A stretch of DNA of 64,000 nucleotides from Meiothermus sp. Lineage in GTDB: Bacteria; Deinococcota; Deinococci; Deinococcales; Thermaceae. Positions within the stretch are counted from its first letter, which is position 1. Each line of letters starts with the position of its first letter. Positions 25,975-34,691 of this stretch are shown in pieces. Under the pieces are notes generated by a model, which saw nothing but the letters and a program-made list of their open reading frames with translations, had not been told where the DNA came from and did not search any database. The position numbers and the translations under genes are program-made. The DNA lies in assembly GCF_026004115.1 (NCBI RefSeq), contig NZ_BPIM01000001.1, positions 1,697,501-1,761,500 on the forward strand, read 5' to 3'.

Positions 25975-26841
25975 CTAGACCTCCTTTCGCGTGATCCAGT
26001 CCCGCACCCGGGGTAAGGCCAGCACCGGCCCGTCCTTGCAAATGAAGTGCGGCCCATACTGGCAGTGTCCACAAAAGCCCACCGCACACTTCATGTTGCG
26101 CTCCATCGAGAGATAGAGGTTTTCCTCGGGGATGCCCCGCTTGCGCAACTCGCTGATGGTAAAGCGCATCATCACCTCGGGGCCGACCATTAAGGCGGTG
26201 GTACGCAAGGGGTCTATCGGTAGCACCGGTATGAGCGACGTGACCACCCCCACCGCCCCATCCCAGCCCCCTTCGGCACGGTCTACCGTGACCCGCACCG
26301 GCGAGGCGCCGGGGGCATGGGCGAGGGTGTGCTGCCAGCGCTTGAGTTCCTCCGGGAAGAGCAGGTCGGCAGGGGTGCGCGCCCCGTACAGCAAATAGAC
26401 CCGCCCGTAGTCCTGTCGGTGGTGCAGGATGTGGTAAATCGCCGGACGTAAGGGGGGCAGGCCAATTCCGCCGGCCACAATGACCACATCACCTCCCCTG
26501 GCTTGTTCCAGCGGCCAATGGCTGCCAAAAGGGCCCCGCACCCCCACCACGTCGCCTCGGCCCAGTTTGCACAGTGCCTCGGTCACCAAGCCCACCCGCC
26601 GGATGGTGTGCACCAGGCGCGCGGGTTTATGCGGATCCCCGCTGATGGAGATGGGTACCTCGCCCACTCCGAAGACATAGAGCATGGTGAACTGGCCCGG
26701 CTGGAAGGCGAGCGGGGGGCCAGTCTGTGCTTCTAGCTCGAGCGTCACCACATCGGCGGTCTCGCGTATCACCCGTACCACCCGGAAGGGGCGGGGCTGC
26801 ATGGGGTCTTGCCCAGGGGTATGACTAATGGGGTTGACCAT
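25975..26841 (-). CDS. hydG: hydrogenase FAD/NAD(P)-binding (gamma) subunit
   Basis: 288 residues from ATG at 26841, inside the tail of the preceding cNMP-domain gene (17-base overlap). Ferredoxin-reductase fold: FAD domain (FQPGQFTMLY, PISISGDPHKP), NAD(P) domain (VIVAGGIGLPPLRPAIYHI), and a C-terminal [2Fe-2S] site with cysteines in MKCAVGFCGHCQYGPHFIC. It exchanges electrons with NAD(P)H for the hydrogenase. The frame is open upstream but those residues duplicate the neighbour gene out of frame. Confidence 0.93.
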   Translation of the reverse strand: MVNPISHTPGQDPMQPRPFRVVRVIRETADVVTLELEAQTGPPLAFQPGQFTMLYVFGVGEVPISISGDPHKPARLVHTIRRVGLVTEALCKLGRGDVVGVRGPFGSHWPLEQARGGDVVIVAGGIGLPPLRPAIYHILHHRQDYGRVYLLYGARTPADLLFPEELKRWQHTLAHAPGASPVRVTVDRAEGGWDGAVGVVTSLIPVLPIDPLRTTALMVGPEVMMRFTISELRKRGIPEENLYLSMERNMKCAVGFCGHCQYGPHFICKDGPVLALPRVRDWITRKEV

Positions 26842-27292
26842 ACAAGTCCAGTAAGCGAAGCCTTGTGGCCTGCAAGCGCTCCCCGATGACCCTCGAGAAC
26901 CGTTTGCACAGCTCATAGCCAAAGGGGTGGTCTTCTTCCGAACGCTTCCGCACCGCCGCAGCATCGAAGGCCAGCAGGCGGGTGGCCTGGAAGATGCGGG
27001 CATCAAAGGTCTTGCGGGTCTCGGGCAGCATCACCGACCAGCCCAGCACCTCACCCGGCCCCAGGGTCTGGATGACCAGCTCGCCCCGCCCCGGGGTATG
27101 GATTTCCAGGCGCACCAGCCCCTCTTGAATCAGGTAAAAATCCTTGGATTCGTCGCCTTCGCGGTAGAGATAGTCGCCTACCTCGAGGGCCAGCGGCTCG
27201 GCCAGCTCGGCCAGCCAGGCCAGGTCTTTGGGGCGCATGCCCCGGAAGAAAGGGTGCTCACCCAGGTAGTGCTCGAGACCAGCTTTAGACAT
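26825..27292 (-). CDS. cyclic-nucleotide-binding-domain protein of the hydrogenase operon
   Basis: 155 residues from ATG at 27292, within the last eight bases of the beta-subunit gene. A single Crp-type beta-roll ([33 protein letters not shown]) followed by a helix, but no DNA-binding helix-turn-helix: it ends at about residue 155 with LLDLYGQPH. The phosphate-binding cassette of cAMP binders (GExA.L...RA) is changed to [16 protein letters not shown], so nucleotide binding is uncertain. Its position between hydB and hydG suggests a regulatory or assembly subunit. Similar genes are known in other group 3b operons. Confidence 0.85.
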   Translation of the reverse strand: MSKAGLEHYLGEHPFFRGMRPKDLAWLAELAEPLALEVGDYLYREGDESKDFYLIQEGLVRLEIHTPGRGELVIQTLGPGEVLGWSVMLPETRKTFDARIFQATRLLAFDAAAVRKRSEEDHPFGYELCKRFSRVIGERLQATRLRLLDLYGQPH

Positions 27293-28397
27293 GGGCACCT
27301 CGCATCGCTGCAACTTCTTCGGTCAGGTCGATCCCAACAGGGCACCAGGTGATACAGCGGCCACACCCCACACAGCCCAGCAGACCGAACTGGTCTTGCC
27401 AGGTGGCCAGCTTGTGGGTGAGCCACTGGCGGTAGCGGGACTTGGTCGAGACCCGCACGCTGCCCCCATGCAGATACGAAAAGTCGGCGGTAAAGCAGGA
27501 GTCCCAGCGGCGGGTTCGCTCGGCAACCCCCGAGAGGTCGGTGTGGTCTTCCACGCTGGTACAGAAGCAGGTAGGGCAGACCTGGGTGCAGTTGCCGCAG
27601 GAGAGGCAGCGGGCCGCTACCTGCTCCCAGCGGGGGTGCTCGAGGTTCTGGTACAACATCTCCTTGAGCCCCTCGGTCGCCAGGCTGCGGCCCATCTGGA
27701 GGGCGGCCTGGGTCACCCTGGCCTCGGCCTGGGCTACCTCGGATGGAAGCGCCGCACGATGGGAAATTTCACCCAGGACCTCGGCTCCCTGCTCGCTCCC
27801 CACCTCCCCTACAAAGTAGTGCCGGTCGCCCTCCAGCACCTCCGTCAGGGCCAGGTCGAAGCCGGCCTGGGCCTTGGGCCCGCTCTGCACCGAGGTGCAA
27901 AAACAGGTATGGCCAGCCTGGGTGCAGTTCACCGCCACGATAAACGCCTGTTCGCGCCGGGCTTTGTAGTGCGGATCCTGGTAAGGCCCCCCCAGAAAGA
28001 CCTGGTCTTGCACCCGGATGGCCTGCAGCTCGCAGGCCCGCACCCCGATGAAGGCATATTTGGGAACGGTCTCGGTCTCGGGTTCGAAATCAAAACTCCC
28101 ATTTATTTTGCGAGCTCGGAATAAGCGCAGGATGGGCGGGTGCAGAAACCGCTTCCAGCTATGAGGCCCCACGTTGTAGCCAAAGAGGGCCTCGTCGCCG
28201 CGCCGCCGCAGCCGGTAGGTGCCCCCTTCCTGATGGTCGGTGTAGCCAGTGGGAAGGTCTTCAAGCCGGCCCAGCTCATCATAAACGATCGCCCCTTCCC
28301 GCACCGTGGGGCCTAGGGTCAGGTAGCCCTTGGCTTTGAGGGCCTGCAATAGCTGAAGAAGCCCAGAGCGCTCCAGTACAAACGGGCCCTTTTGCAT
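27285..28397 (-). CDS. hydB: hydrogenase iron-sulfur (beta) subunit
   Basis: 370 residues from ATG at 28397, chosen because GGAGG lies six bases upstream. Carries two ferredoxin-like cysteine sets near the C terminus, [18 protein letters not shown] and [16 protein letters not shown], plus [14 protein letters not shown]-like cysteines in the middle. Matches HydB of sulfhydrogenases, which moves electrons from the flavin subunit to the catalytic dimer. First gene of the operon hydB-cNMP-hydG-hydD-hydA-protease. Confidence 0.92.
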   Translation of the reverse strand: MQKGPFVLERSGLLQLLQALKAKGYLTLGPTVREGAIVYDELGRLEDLPTGYTDHQEGGTYRLRRRGDEALFGYNVGPHSWKRFLHPPILRLFRARKINGSFDFEPETETVPKYAFIGVRACELQAIRVQDQVFLGGPYQDPHYKARREQAFIVAVNCTQAGHTCFCTSVQSGPKAQAGFDLALTEVLEGDRHYFVGEVGSEQGAEVLGEISHRAALPSEVAQAEARVTQAALQMGRSLATEGLKEMLYQNLEHPRWEQVAARCLSCGNCTQVCPTCFCTSVEDHTDLSGVAERTRRWDSCFTADFSYLHGGSVRVSTKSRYRQWLTHKLATWQDQFGLLGCVGCGRCITWCPVGIDLTEEVAAMRGAHV

Positions 28398-28524
28398 GCG
28401 TTCCTCCGTTGCTACCAGCGTAGCTTTTAGCGCCTGGGCCAAATGACCTTGTCGGGCCTTTGGCCAATGAGCCGGGCGGCAGGTGCGCCTGCGCTACCCA
28501 TGCCTTCCGGCAAAGCCAGCCCCC

Positions 28525-28791
28525 CTATGGCCTAAATGCTTCGAATCCGCTTACGCTCATCCCCCCCACGCCCAGCGCGATGATCTCCGCGCGGTTGATC
28601 AAAAGGTACTCGAGCTTCTCCTCGAGGGCCCCGTTGCTCACAATGGCGTTGCGTAGAACCAAGACGTTCTCGGGCCCGCCCCACTGGGCCGCACAGCGCC
28701 GGAAGGTCTCCACATCGGGAAACTCATCCGAACCAATCTCGTCGCCCTGGATGATGCGCTCTCCCAAAAAAACGATGCGGTCGTGTCTCAT
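28525..28791 (-). CDS. small unknown protein downstream of PEP synthase
   Basis: 88 residues. Start placed at the ATG at 28791 (MRHDRIVFLGERIIQGDE), because AAGGAGG lies five bases upstream; an ATG at 28806 overlaps the ppsA stop but has no such signal. Two sequence blocks stand out, CAAQWGGPENVLVLRNAIVS and LLINRAEIIALGVGG, suggesting a small alpha/beta fold. I do not recognise it. Its tight link to ppsA suggests a role in pyruvate/PEP metabolism or in controlling the synthase, which is only inferred. Confidence 0.7.
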   Translation of the reverse strand: MRHDRIVFLGERIIQGDEIGSDEFPDVETFRRCAAQWGGPENVLVLRNAIVSNGALEEKLEYLLINRAEIIALGVGGMSVSGFEAFRP

Positions 28792-28802
28792 AAGGGCCTC
28801 CT

Positions 28803-31280
28803 TCATGCCTTAGCTTTCCGACTCTTGTGGTTTTGCTCGGTCTCCACAATGCGCTGCTTGGTGCGTACTACCGAGTCGGGGTTGAGGCTGATGGAATCAA
28901 TACCTGCATCCACCAGGAAGGCCGCAAACTCGGGGTAGTCGGAGGGGGCCTGTCCGCAAATGCCTACCTTGCGCCCGTGTTTGTGGGCTTTGCGGATTAG
29001 CTCGGCGCAGGCCCACTTGACCGCCGGGTTGCGCTCGTCGAACAGGGCAGCTACCTGGGTGGAGTCGCGATCCACCCCCAGCACCAGCTGGGTCAGATCG
29101 TTGGAACCTATCGAGAAGCCGTCGAAGATCTGGCTAAACTCCTCGGCCAGGATCACGTTGGAAGGAATCTCGGCCATCACATAGACTTCCAGGCCGTTCT
29201 TGCCGCGCTCCAGGCCTCCTTCTTTCATGGTGTCCAGAACCCGCTGGCCTTCCTCCACCGTGCGGCAGAAGGGAATCATCACCACCAGGTTCGTAAGGCC
29301 CATCTCGTCGCGTACCCGTCGCACCGCCTCGACCTCGAGTAAGAAACCCTCCTTGTAGTCGGGGTGGTAGTAGCGGCTGGCCCCCCGCCACCCCAGCATG
29401 GGGTTCTCTTCGCCCGGCTCGAAGGCTTCGCCACCCAGCAGCTTGGCGTACTCGTTGGTCTTGAAGTCGCTCATGCGCAGGATTACCGGCTTCGGGTAGA
29501 AGGCCGCAGCCAGCACCGCAATGCCCTGGCTCAGGCGGTCGATGAAGTATTCGCGCCCGCTGGGGTAGCCGTTCGTCCTGACCTCGACCTCGCGCTGCAC
29601 CCTGGGGGAGAGCTTTTCGGGGTGTAAGAGCGCCAGGGGGTGAATACCCACCCAGTCGGCGAAGATGAACTCCATGCGGGCCAGACCCACCCCATCGTTG
29701 GGCAGGAGTGCCAGCCGGAAAGCCTGTTCGGGGTTGCCCACGTTCATCATGATCTGGGTGCGGGTGGTACCCACCTGATACGGGTCGAACTCATCCACCC
29801 TGAACTTCAGGGTGCCCTCGTAGACCCGCCCCACTTCGCCCTGTGCACACGAAACCGTCACCGGACCGCCCTTGGCCAGGGCTTTGGTGGCGCCGGCGGC
29901 CCCCACCACCGCCGGAATGCCCAGCTCACGGGCCACAATGGCCGCGTGCGAGGTGCGCCCGCCCCGCTCGGTCACGATGGCGCTGGCAATCTTCATGATG
30001 GGTTCCCAGTCGGGGTTGGTGGTGACCGTTACCAGCACATCGCCGGGCTTGATCTGGTTCATGGCTTTGGGGTCACGGATCACCCTGGCCGGGCCGGTGG
30101 CAATCTTCTCGCCTACCGCCAGCCCTTCGACCAGTACCTGGCCTTCTTCCAGGAGGGTATAGCTTTTGATGGTCGCACTCTTGCGGCTGTGAACGGTTTC
30201 CGGGCGGGCCTGTACAATAAACAGCTCACCGGTGATACCGTCTTTGGCCCACTCGATGTCCATGGGGGTGGGGGCGCCCCGTTTTTGGCTGTAATGTTGC
30301 TCAATCAAAACTGCCCAATGGGCCAGCTTCAACACCTCTTCGTTGGAAAGCACCCACTGGTTGCGGTCTGTGGGGGATACGGGGTTGTTGCGCAGTTTGT
30401 GGTGCTCGGCGTCGTAGACCAGGCGCAGTTCTTTGGCCCCCAGTTTTTTCCAGAGCAAGGGCTTGTAGCCTTTGGCCAGGGTTTCTTTGTGTACGTAGAA
30501 GCGGTCGGGGGTGGATTTGCCCTGCACGATGTTTTCACCCAGGCCCCAGACCCCTTCCAGCATCACCACCCCGTCAAAGCCGGTTTCGGTGTCGAGGGTA
30601 AAAATGACGCCCGAGGAGGCCAGATCCGAACGCACCAGCCGTTGCACGCCCACCGAGAGCAGCACCTTCTCGTGGGGGAAGCCCATATCCACCCGGTAGC
30701 GGGTGGCCCGGGCGGTGTAGAGGCTGGCAAAGCATTTCTTGACTGCGTCCAGCAACTCGGCCTCGCCCTGGATGCCCAGATAACTTTCGTGCTGACCGGC
30801 AAAACTGGCCGTAGGCAGGTCTTCGGCGGTGGCGCTGGAACGTACTGCTACCATCAGGTCTTCTACCCTGGCCTGGCGGGAGAGTTCGCGGTAGGCCTGA
30901 ACGATTTCTCCCTCGAGGTCTTCCGGCAGCGCGGCCCGCAGAATCAGGCTGCGGATCAGCCGGGTGCGCCGGGCCAGGTCGTCGGGGTTGTGGGGATCCA
31001 TCTCGCGCAACTGTTCGCGGATGGGCGCACCCAGGCCATTGGCCTGGAGGAAGTGGTGGAAAGCCTCGACGGTAACGGCAAAACCATCCGGTACCCGTAC
31101 CCCCAGCTTGCCCAGTTCGCGTACCATCTCGCCCAGCGAGGCGTTCTTGCCCCCTACCAGCGGCACCTCATCAATGCCCACCTCTTTGAACCACCGTATA
31201 AAGCGCATGGAGGTTCGGGCAGAGCGTTTTTGAGAGCGGCTCGAGCCGGTTCTGGGCTTTGTGGAAAGAGCAGTAGCCAT
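28803..31280 (-). CDS. ppsA: phosphoenolpyruvate synthase
   Basis: 825 residues, ATG at 31280 with AGGAGG five bases upstream. It makes PEP, AMP and phosphate from pyruvate and ATP. N-terminal ATP-binding domain (VPLVGGKNASLGEM, VAVRSSATAEDLPTASFAGQ), central swivelling domain with the phospho-histidine motif GGRTSHAAIVARELG, and C-terminal PEP/pyruvate barrel (ending FSIGSNDLTQLVLGVDRD and VGICGQAPSDYPEFA). It has a basic N-terminal extension of about 24 residues before MRFIRWFKEV, so a start there (31208) is possible. Gluconeogenic use is the likely role. Confidence 0.95.
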   Translation of the reverse strand: MATALSTKPRTGSSRSQKRSARTSMRFIRWFKEVGIDEVPLVGGKNASLGEMVRELGKLGVRVPDGFAVTVEAFHHFLQANGLGAPIREQLREMDPHNPDDLARRTRLIRSLILRAALPEDLEGEIVQAYRELSRQARVEDLMVAVRSSATAEDLPTASFAGQHESYLGIQGEAELLDAVKKCFASLYTARATRYRVDMGFPHEKVLLSVGVQRLVRSDLASSGVIFTLDTETGFDGVVMLEGVWGLGENIVQGKSTPDRFYVHKETLAKGYKPLLWKKLGAKELRLVYDAEHHKLRNNPVSPTDRNQWVLSNEEVLKLAHWAVLIEQHYSQKRGAPTPMDIEWAKDGITGELFIVQARPETVHSRKSATIKSYTLLEEGQVLVEGLAVGEKIATGPARVIRDPKAMNQIKPGDVLVTVTTNPDWEPIMKIASAIVTERGGRTSHAAIVARELGIPAVVGAAGATKALAKGGPVTVSCAQGEVGRVYEGTLKFRVDEFDPYQVGTTRTQIMMNVGNPEQAFRLALLPNDGVGLARMEFIFADWVGIHPLALLHPEKLSPRVQREVEVRTNGYPSGREYFIDRLSQGIAVLAAAFYPKPVILRMSDFKTNEYAKLLGGEAFEPGEENPMLGWRGASRYYHPDYKEGFLLEVEAVRRVRDEMGLTNLVVMIPFCRTVEEGQRVLDTMKEGGLERGKNGLEVYVMAEIPSNVILAEEFSQIFDGFSIGSNDLTQLVLGVDRDSTQVAALFDERNPAVKWACAELIRKAHKHGRKVGICGQAPSDYPEFAAFLVDAGIDSISLNPDSVVRTKQRIVETEQNHKSRKAKA

Positions 31281-31775
31281 AAGGCCTCCTGTCTAAACCC
31301 TAGAAAGCCCTCGTTACCAATCCATTACCGTCCAGGAGTACATTTGTCCCATCCCGATGCCGGTACAGGTGGCTAAGCACAATGCAGTTGGGTTTGGTGC
31401 AATTCGCTGGGGCGGGCTACCAGGGTCGGTGCGTGAACCCTCACAAACCTCAGCCAGGGGTGCTTCAGACGTCTGGGGTTGCAAAAATGCTCGTAGCAAG
31501 GCGAGATGGCTGGGTGTTATGCCCCCACCTAGCCTCCCCCGTTGGGGGAGGAAGGCGTGGCTTTACTTTATGCACCAGCCCTGGGCGGGCTACAAAGTTA
31601 CTGGTGCACCCCAAAATGGCCCCGGTATCCTGTGCCCCTTGACTTCCTGTGGAGTTCAGAGGCACCCAGAAAACGAGGAGGAATCTGGCACTGCAAAGGG
31701 GCGGTGCATATACGGGGGCAAGCGGCTCCAGGTGCTTGACTGCGGAATGATAGGCAGGAAGATTAACCTAAATCG
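31281..31775. other. intergenic region upstream of ppsA
   Basis: About 495 bases between ppsA and the convergent-side hydrolase gene. A perfect 8-bp inverted repeat with a 3-base loop (CCTCCCCC at 31533-31540, GGGGGAGG at 31544-31551) lies in it, in a setting (AGCCTCCCCC...GGTGGCTT-like) that vaguely resembles the hairpin of the 103-bp repeats at 34451 and 37069. Open frames here look non-coding: no family resemblance and odd composition. No clear promoter recognised. Confidence 0.6.
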
Positions 31776-32606
31776 CTAGAGGTGCCGCTCGAGCCACTCG
31801 GCGATGTCTTGCGAAACCTGATCTTTGTTTAGGTCGTTGTGGGGTTCGTGGAAGCCTCCGGGGTAAACCCGAAGCTCTTTATCGGCTGTGGCGAGCTCTC
31901 TGAAAAGCCAGCGGGCCCCCTCCACCCGATTGATGGCATCGGCTTCCCCGTGCAGGATGAGCAGGGGGTCGCAGATGTCTTTGACCTTGGCCTTGACCGT
32001 TTCGATGGTTTGCAGCACCTCGGTACCCCAGCGGGCGCTCACGCGGTTATGCACCAGGGGGTCGCTTCGGTAGGCTCGCACGGCGGCGCTGTCGCGGGAG
32101 AGGGCATTAACATCTAAATTGAGCCTGAGGGGTGCTTGGGGCCAGAAGCGGGAGAGCAGCCGGGCAATAGCTACCAGCAAAGGCTGTGCGGGTTGGCCGG
32201 GCTCGAGCAATACCCCACTTACTATGGCCCCCCGCAGATCAGGCGGTTGTTTTACCAGGTAATCCAGCACCACCAGGCTACCCATGCTGTGGCCGTATAA
32301 GAAGATGGGTAGTTTGGGCTCGAGGGTCTCCAACTGATTGCGAAAAAGGGTCAGGTCGTACCAATAGTCAAGCCAGCTTTCAATGTGTCCTCGCTGGCCC
32401 GTTGAGCGGCCATGCCCTCTAAGGTCTTGGGCATACACGGCGTAACCCAAAGAAACCAGGTACTGGGCCAAGCCTTCGTAGCGCCCGCTGTGCTCACCGA
32501 ATCCGTGCGTTACCTGCAGGACTGCTTTGGCTTTGGTAGGCCGCCAGCCGCGATAAAAAATCTTTTCGACTCCAAAGCTTACAAAGTACCCTTCAAGTGT
32601 TTGCAT
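31776..32606 (-). CDS. alpha/beta hydrolase, monoacylglycerol lipase type
   Basis: 276 residues. Hallmarks of the lysophospholipase/monoglyceride lipase group: VTHGFGEHSGRYEGLAQYL, AQDLRGHGRSTGQRG, nucleophile Ser in YGHSMGSLV, LHGEADAINR for the Asp and GGFHEPHND for the His. Probably hydrolyses acylglycerols or similar esters in the cytoplasm; no signal peptide. On the minus strand TATAAT ends about 22 bases upstream of the ATG. Confidence 0.88.
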   Translation of the reverse strand: MQTLEGYFVSFGVEKIFYRGWRPTKAKAVLQVTHGFGEHSGRYEGLAQYLVSLGYAVYAQDLRGHGRSTGQRGHIESWLDYWYDLTLFRNQLETLEPKLPIFLYGHSMGSLVVLDYLVKQPPDLRGAIVSGVLLEPGQPAQPLLVAIARLLSRFWPQAPLRLNLDVNALSRDSAAVRAYRSDPLVHNRVSARWGTEVLQTIETVKAKVKDICDPLLILHGEADAINRVEGARWLFRELATADKELRVYPGGFHEPHNDLNKDQVSQDIAEWLERHL

Positions 32607-32632
32607 AATTCGTCAAGCCAATGCTATGTACA

Positions 32633-33172
32633 TTATACGCATTTTATAGAAAATAGCATAACTGGTTGCAAGATCCACTGGCCCTGCACCGGCGGAACAT
32701 CCCCCCCGGCGGGCAGCTGATGAATCTGATGGACAACCTCCATGCCTTCTATCACCCGTCCAAAAGCAGCAAAACCTTGCCCATCCGGGTTGCGCTTGCC
32801 GCCATAGTCGAGTTCGGGCTGGTCGCCGATGCAGATAAAAAACTCCGACTGGGCCGAGTCTGGCTCCAGGCGGGCCATCGAAACGGTGCCATCCAGATGA
32901 CGCAGGCCCGTTTGGGCGGTAGTCTCCAGCGGTATAGGGGGCAGCTTGGCTGAATGGTAGCCCATGCCGAGCCCTCCCTGAATCACCTCAATCTTGACTG
33001 GGCTCTGGGGCTGGTTATCCAGACGCACGGTGCGGTAGAAAGTAGCTCCCTGGTAGCGGTTTTCATCTACGTAGCGCAGGAAGTTGGCCACGGTGATGGG
33101 GGCCTGGGCGGGGAAGAGCTCGAGCACAATCTCGCCCAGCTCAGTCTGGATGGAAACTTTGGGATTTTTCAT
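32633..33172 (-). CDS. cyclophilin-type peptidyl-prolyl isomerase
   Basis: 179 residues. Typical bacterial cyclophilin opening (VSIQTELGEIVLELFPAQAP split at ELFP), FLRYVDENRYQGATFYR, and the SQSEFFICI-type core (AQSEFFICIGDQP). No signal peptide, so a cytosolic protein-folding helper. The usual catalytic Arg is retained in FYRTVR; the tail IHQLPAGGDVPP is slightly longer than minimal cyclophilins. It shares direction with the 2-epimerase gene 39 bases upstream but seems to have its own leaderless promoter (TACAGT, 33181-33186). Confidence 0.9.
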   Translation of the reverse strand: MKNPKVSIQTELGEIVLELFPAQAPITVANFLRYVDENRYQGATFYRTVRLDNQPQSPVKIEVIQGGLGMGYHSAKLPPIPLETTAQTGLRHLDGTVSMARLEPDSAQSEFFICIGDQPELDYGGKRNPDGQGFAAFGRVIEGMEVVHQIHQLPAGGDVPPVQGQWILQPVMLFSIKCV

Positions 33173-33180
33173 AAGCTAGG

Positions 33181-33186
33181 ACTGTA
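33181..33186 (-). promoter_or_regulatory. -10 hexamer of the cyclophilin gene
   Basis: Minus-strand TACAGT ends eight bases before the ATG at 33172. Confidence 0.4.
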
Positions 33187-33211
33187 ACTTTTGCCGTCCT
33201 GCTCTCTATGG

Positions 33212-34339
33212 CTAAGCAGGGCCTTGCCAATCTGGCGGACGTTCTCCCAGCCCCAGGCGCCAGGCCACTCCCTGGGCACAGCGTTCGGCTGCCTTGCCAT
33301 CGCCATAGGGGTTGGGCTTGTTGCGCATAGCCTCGAGGGCGGCCTCATCCGAGAGCAGGTTGTCAATGGTGGTAAAGACCTGTTCGGGGTCGGTGCCGGC
33401 CAGCTTCAGGGCTCCCACCGCCAGCCCCTCGGGCCGCTCGGTGACGTTGCGCAGCACCACCACCGGTACCCCCAGCGTAGCCCCGCTCTCCTGTACGCCC
33501 CCGGAGTCGGTCACTAGCAGGGTGGAGCGTTTCATCAAGCCGGCCATGGCACCAAATTCCAGCGGTTCAATTAACTCGAAGTTAGGCACCCCCTCAAGCT
33601 CGGGGAAGACCGCTTCTCTAACCGCCGGGTTCAGGTGTACCGGATACACGAAATGACACTCGGGGTGGGCCCTGGCTGCCCGCGCCAGGGCTGCCGCCAG
33701 CTTGCGCATACAGGGCAGGTTCTCGCGTCGGTGCATGGTCACGCCTACGATGCGCTTGCCTTTGGGCAAAGGTGGGGGGGTGCCGCGCTCGCTGGCATAA
33801 AGCACTGCGTCTACCTCGGTTTGGCCGGTCACGATGATGTTTTGTGCGGGCTTGCCTTCTCGCAACAGGTTTTGCTTGGAAGTGTGGGTGGGGGGCAGGT
33901 CCAGGTCGGTGAGCACGTCGGTCAGGCGGCGGTTGGCTTCTTCCGGAAAGGGCTCCTGCATGTTGAAGCTGCGCAACCCGGCTTCCACATGCGCTACCGG
34001 AATCTGCTCAAAAAAAGCCGCCAACGTTACGGCAAAGGTGGTCAGGGTATCGCCGTGCACCATCACGTAATCGGCCTGTAATTCCTTGAGTTTGTCTGCA
34101 GCGGCAGGTACGATACGCCCCATCAGGGCTGGTAGGGTCTGGCGGTCGGTCATCACCTGCAAGTCGGTGTCGGGCACGATGTCAAAAACCCGCAAGGCGT
34201 CCTCGAGCTGCGTGCGGTGCTGTCCGGTCGAAAGCACAATGGTCTCAATCCCGGCCTGCTTGCGCATGGCAAAGATTACCGGGGCCATCTTGATAGCCTC
34301 GGGGCGCGTTCCAAAGGCCAACACTACCCGCTTGGCCAT
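33212..34339 (-). CDS. wecB: UDP-N-acetylglucosamine 2-epimerase (non-hydrolysing)
   Basis: 375 residues. Converts UDP-GlcNAc to UDP-ManNAc. Family features: [80 protein letters not shown] and [24 protein letters not shown] precedes the ATG. UDP-ManNAc is the donor for WecG/TagA-type transferases such as the one at 38991, so this gene likely feeds the same surface polymer although it lies on the other strand. Confidence 0.95.
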   Translation of the reverse strand: MAKRVVLAFGTRPEAIKMAPVIFAMRKQAGIETIVLSTGQHRTQLEDALRVFDIVPDTDLQVMTDRQTLPALMGRIVPAAADKLKELQADYVMVHGDTLTTFAVTLAAFFEQIPVAHVEAGLRSFNMQEPFPEEANRRLTDVLTDLDLPPTHTSKQNLLREGKPAQNIIVTGQTEVDAVLYASERGTPPPLPKGKRIVGVTMHRRENLPCMRKLAAALARAARAHPECHFVYPVHLNPAVREAVFPELEGVPNFELIEPLEFGAMAGLMKRSTLLVTDSGGVQESGATLGVPVVVLRNVTERPEGLAVGALKLAGTDPEQVFTTIDNLLSDEAALEAMRNKPNPYGDGKAAERCAQGVAWRLGLGERPPDWQGPA

Positions 34340-34691
34340 GAAGTCTCCTGGTTATTGCCGTATAAAGAAAAAGCATTCATGCCGCATAACAGTGTACACA
34401 TCCCCCCAAGGAGTGTGCAGTGTGTGGCGAAATATCATACTTGGTGAAGTGTCGTATAGACCCCCATACACTGCCTACCCTCCCCTAGGAGGGGAGGGCA
34501 AGGGTGGGGTTGCCATGGAAGGGCAAATCCCCAGGTATAGCCATCTCTACGACATTGTAATGAGTTACCTGTGCACTGGTCTATGCGTTACAGTTCCGAA
34601 CGCAGGCTGGGTGAGATATTCATGCGAAGCGCGCGGAGGTAGCTGATACAATCCACAAGGTGGGTCTGGAAATACCATGGGCGCGCTAATT
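34340..34691. other. intergenic region between wecB and the glycosyltransferase gene
   Basis: Holds the wecB leader on the left, the first 103-bp repeat (34451-34553) in the middle and about 140 bases with no recognisable feature on the right. Confidence 0.6.
34451..34553 (+). repeat. 103-bp dispersed repeat with imperfect terminal inverted repeats, copy 1
   Basis: Nearly identical to 37069-37171, same orientation. Ends are GTCGTATAGA and TCTCTACGAC (9 of 10 bases inverted-complementary). A strong central hairpin (CCCTCCCC ... GGGGAGGG) lies near the left third. No coding capacity: a MITE- or REP-like element. Confidence 0.85.

Noticed and set aside
29640-31376. Very long open frame antisense to ppsA.
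   Set aside because: High-GC shadow of the PEP synthase gene: no recognisable domain and codon positions mirror the real gene.
31357-31779. Open frame of about 140 codons upstream of ppsA.
   Set aside because: Low-complexity composition with no family features, containing the hairpin repeat; not credible as a gene.
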